A stretch of 7,265 bases of DNA from a bacterium UBP2_UBA4780 (lineage in GTDB: Bacteria > Edwardsbacteria > AC1 > EtOH8), in contig DHHE01000109.1 in assembly GCA_002403115.1 (NCBI GenBank), forward strand, positions 1 through 7,265, given 5' to 3'. The notes under the pieces were generated by a model. That model did no database searches. It was given only the letters and a program-made list of their open reading frames with translations, and was not told the DNA's origin. The position numbers and the translations under genes are program-made. Positions 4,435-7,265 of this stretch are shown here, one piece after another; the stretch's first letter is position 1, and every line of letters starts with the position of its first letter.

Positions 4435-7265
4435 ATGGACAGCGGAATAAACACGTCCGGACAGCCGGCGGTCGGCCCCGAGGAGCAGCAGATCCTGCGC
4501 AGCTTCCGGGCCCGGATCGACCCCGGCGACGCTTCGGCCCACAACAACCTGGGGGTGGTGCTGTTCAACAAGGGCATGTACCCCGAGGCGGTGGAGGTGC
4601 TGCAGAAGGCCCTGGAGATCGACCCCCACAGCGTGCTGGCCCGGCACAACCTGGAGGTGGTCTACCGGCGCAGCGGCCACTATCAGGACGAGATCGCCCG
4701 GGCCGAGGCCCAGGTGCGGGCCACTCCGGACGCCCAGTCCTTCTTCCGCCTGGCCGAGGCCCTGCGCAACACCGGCCAGTACGAGTCGGCCGCCAAGGCC
4801 TACCGCAGGGTGCTCAAGCTGAAGCCCGCCGACCTGCTGGCCCACCTCTACCTGGGCCTGACCCTCAAGCAGCACGGAAAATTCCAGGAGGCGGCCGAGG
4901 TCTACCAGGAGGCCATGAAACTGGCCCCCGACTCCTACGTCATCCACACCGCCCTGGGCGAGATCCACTACAACCTGGGGCTGCTGGACCAGTCCATCCG
5001 CGAGCTGGAGTCGGCCATCAGGATCAACCCGAGCGGGGCCGAGGCCCACTTTCTCCTGGGTTTCACCTACGGGGAGAAGGGCCTGCTGCAGAAGGCCATC
5101 GAGGAGTCCAAAAGGGCCATCGCCCTCAATCCCAACTACGCCAAGGCCCAGGCCAACCTGGGCATCGAGTTCTACAGCCAGGACCTCCTGACCGAGATCC
5201 AGCGGCACCTGGAGGACCAGCCCGAGGTCTCGCCCGACGCCTTCATGACCCATTACAACCTGGGGATGGGCTTCAGGCGCAAGGGCCTGTTCAAGCAGGC
5301 CCTCCGCGAGTTCGAGCAGGCCCTGGCGGCCGAGGGCGAGGACCGCATCATCCACAAGGAGGTGGGCGAGATCTACCTGTTCATGGGCCAGAACCAGAAG
5401 GCGGCCGAGGCCTACCAGCAGGCCCTGGAGTTCGAACCCAGGAACGCCAAACTATACAACGACACCGGGCTGGCCAACCACCGCATGGGAAGGATCGAGG
5501 AGGCCGTCAAGTGGTACCGGCAGTCGCTGGAGATAGATCCGGCCTACGTCTTCGCCCGCAACAATCTGGGCATCGCCCACTTCTACCTGGGCCAGGAGGA
5601 AGAGGCGGTGGAGTCGCTGAAGCGGGCGGTGGAGACCATGGTGGAGTACGGAGACGCCCACTTCAACCTGGGGCTGATCTACGCCAAGAAGGGGAAGGAC
5701 GACGAGGCCCTGATGGAGTACCAGAAGGTGCTCTCCCTCAACCAGCAGTCGGCCCTGGCCCGGAACAACATCGGCCTTCTGCACCTCAAGCGCAAGCAGT
5801 ACGACAAGGCCCTGGCCGAGTTCGACGAGTGCCTCAAGCTCGATCCCGGCTTCGCCGAGGCCTGGTACAACCGGGGGTTCGTGCTCTCGGCCCTGGAGCG
5901 CTACCAGGAGTCCCTGGCCGCCACCAGGAAGGCCCTGGAGCTGAAAAGCCACTACACCGGCGGCTCCTTCAAGCTGGGGATAGACTTCTACGTGGACGAT
6001 CCCGATCTGCTGGTGCTGGAGGAGTGGAAGGGCTCGGGCCAGGAGCGCGGCTCCACCGTCTCCGACGACATCTTCGGCGGGGTGCTGGAGGAGGCCTCGC
6101 TGCGCGGCAAGGCCGGCTCCCGGTCCGCGGAAACGGAAACGGAGCAGTCGGCCACGGGTGCGGCCGTCTCGAGTGCCTCTGCCAGGACTTCGGCGGGCTC
6201 AGCCCAGCGGCTCGGCGCAAGCCCGCTCGATGTCCACGATCGGCTGCCGGCGCCGGCCCCGGCGGCGGATAAAGCGCCTTCCCTGCAGGACGAAGTGGAG
6301 GCCATGCTCAAGGCCAAGGCCGGGGGCAAGGGAGAGGAAGCCAGGCGCAAGGCCAAGAGCATACTGGAGCAGCAGCCGCAGAACCTGCCGGCCTTGCAGG
6401 TGCTGGCCGACCTGGCCTCCGAGGAGTCGCAATGGCCGGAGGCGGTGGTGCGCTACGGGGTGCTGGTGAACCAGGACCCGGGGAACCCTGGTTTCCGCTT
6501 GAAACTCTCGCGGGTGCTGCTGGCCCAGGGCGAGTTGGACCGGGCGATCGAGGCGCTGGAGGCCGGCCTGGAGGCCTCGCCCCAGCAGCCGGAGATCCTC
6601 TCGGAGCTGGGGGCCGTCGAGCTGCGCCGGGGCGATCCCAAAAAGGCCCAGCAGTTTTTCGAGCAGGCGCTGAAGCACGAGAAGGACAGCATCCCTCTCT
6701 ACCTGGGCCTGGGCCAGGCCTTCTCACTGCAGGGCCAGCCCGAGGAGGCCACCATGGCCTACCGCCAGGCCGTCAAGCTCAACCCCAAACTGCCCCAGGG
6801 CTACTGCAGGCTGGGCGAGCTGCTGGCCGGGCAGGGCAGGCTGGACCAGGCGGCCGAGGAGCTGCGCCGGGCCGTCGTCAACCAGCCGGGCTTCATCGAG
6901 GCCCATCTGGCCCTGGGCGACGTCTACCTGAGGCAGAACGTCATCGACAAGGCCGGGGTGGAGTTCGCCATCGCCGCCAAGATAGACCCGGAAAGCTTCG
7001 AGGCCATGATGGGCCAGGCCGCGGTGGCCGCCAGGACCGGGAAGTACGACGAGGCCGCCGGCCTGTGCCGGAAGCTGCTGGAGAGCCGCGGGGACCGGGC
7101 CGAGCTTCACCTGCTGTGGGGCAGGATCCAGGCCCACCAGGGCAGGACCCGGGACGCGGTGGAATCGTGGCAGAAGGTGCTGGCCTTCTCCCAGGACGAG
7201 GCCCTGAAACAGCAGGCCAAGAAGTCCATCGACGCCGCCCTGCAGTGGGAGGAAGTGGCGGGTTC
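4435..7265 (+). CDS. Large TPR-repeat protein, 3' truncated by the window
   Basis: The frame is open from ATG 4435 for 943 codons to the window edge without a stop. An in-frame TAG at 4405 and no nearer start codon fix the ATG, although no clear Shine-Dalgarno precedes it. There is no signal peptide or membrane segment, so it looks cytoplasmic. Residues about 32-505 hold some 14 tetratricopeptide repeats of about 34 residues, each with the G/A, Y/F and final NP or DP pattern (for example HNNLGVVLFNKGMYPEAVEV at 36-55). Residues about 506-616 are a linker with an acidic aromatic part (GIDFYVDDPDLLVLEEW) and then a Ser/Ala/Thr/Gly/Pro-rich low-complexity part (562-616). About eight further TPRs follow from about 650. 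TPR arrays bind protein partners. No catalytic domain is visible. Gene order after cheC suggests a scaffold or output role in the chemosensory pathway, but this is inference; it could also be an unrelated neighbour. An unread C-terminal domain may exist. Confidence 0.9.
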   Translation, partial: MDSGINTSGQPAVGPEEQQILRSFRARIDPGDASAHNNLGVVLFNKGMYPEAVEVLQKALEIDPHSVLARHNLEVVYRRSGHYQDEIARAEAQVRATPDAQSFFRLAEALRNTGQYESAAKAYRRVLKLKPADLLAHLYLGLTLKQHGKFQEAAEVYQEAMKLAPDSYVIHTALGEIHYNLGLLDQSIRELESAIRINPSGAEAHFLLGFTYGEKGLLQKAIEESKRAIALNPNYAKAQANLGIEFYSQDLLTEIQRHLEDQPEVSPDAFMTHYNLGMGFRRKGLFKQALREFEQALAAEGEDRIIHKEVGEIYLFMGQNQKAAEAYQQALEFEPRNAKLYNDTGLANHRMGRIEEAVKWYRQSLEIDPAYVFARNNLGIAHFYLGQEEEAVESLKRAVETMVEYGDAHFNLGLIYAKKGKDDEALMEYQKVLSLNQQSALARNNIGLLHLKRKQYDKALAEFDECLKLDPGFAEAWYNRGFVLSALERYQESLAATRKALELKSHYTGGSFKLGIDFYVDDPDLLVLEEWKGSGQERGSTVSDDIFGGVLEEASLRGKAGSRSAETETEQSATGAAVSSASARTSAGSAQRLGASPLDVHDRLPAPAPAADKAPSLQDEVEAMLKAKAGGKGEEARRKAKSILEQQPQNLPALQVLADLASEESQWPEAVVRYGVLVNQDPGNPGFRLKLSRVLLAQGELDRAIEALEAGLEASPQQPEILSELGAVELRRGDPKKAQQFFEQALKHEKDSIPLYLGLGQAFSLQGQPEEATMAYRQAVKLNPKLPQGYCRLGELLAGQGRLDQAAEELRRAVVNQPGFIEAHLALGDVYLRQNVIDKAGVEFAIAAKIDPESFEAMMGQAAVAARTGKYDEAAGLCRKLLESRGDRAELHLLWGRIQAHQGRTRDAVESWQKVLAFSQDEALKQQAKKSIDAALQWEEVAG

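Noticed and set aside
4354..5355. 333-codon minus-strand open frame across the repeat patch and TPR gene
   Set aside because: It is the antisense shadow of TPR codons, giving Leu/Gly/Val/Gln-rich sequence without a fold signature, and it runs into the non-coding heptamer array.
5511..6272. 253-codon plus-strand frame inside the TPR gene
   Set aside because: It is an alternative frame giving Gly/Arg/Pro-rich sequence, while the TPR consensus continues unbroken in the main frame through the same bases.

Overview
The window is a GC-rich bacterial segment. Codon third positions are strongly biased to G/C, and AGG (Arg) and ATA (Ile) codons are used freely. It contains the tail of one transcription unit and then a compact chemosensory (che) gene cluster, all on the + strand. 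A CheC phosphatase and a CheA with a Thermotoga/Bacillus-style P2 domain argue against an enterobacterium. Together with the short-period intergenic repeats they suggest a deep-branching or uncultured lineage, but the sequence alone does not fix a phylum.

Layout: 1-348 is the C-terminal end of a MacB/FtsX-type ABC transporter permease. An intrinsic terminator (409-441) closes that unit. A non-coding stretch follows (to 779) that passes from GC-rich to strikingly AT-rich and contains a possible branched RNA fold (589-647). A near-consensus sigma70-type promoter (706-734) then drives cheW (780-1226), cheY (1223-1585, overlapping cheW by ATGA), cheA (1678-3615) and cheC (3677-4294). A 7-bp-period tandem repeat patch fills the gap after cheC. 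The rest of the window, from 4435 through the right edge, is a single open reading frame with no stop, encoding a very large TPR-repeat protein of at least 943 residues.

How the genes work together: CheW couples receptors to the histidine kinase CheA. CheA passes phosphate from its P1 histidine to Asp54 of the single-domain regulator CheY. CheC, with both of its phosphatase centres intact, removes that phosphate. No receptor (MCP), CheR, CheB or CheD is present in the window, so adaptation parts must be elsewhere or absent. The TPR protein is the one component without a standard role. Its position downstream of cheC with no visible terminator between them makes it a candidate partner, scaffold or output element of this pathway, which is an inference from gene order only.

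The most noteworthy items are the TPR giant attached to a minimal che cluster, a duplicated non-TPR motif inside it, the heptanucleotide array in front of it, and the promoter that moves the cheW start to 780.
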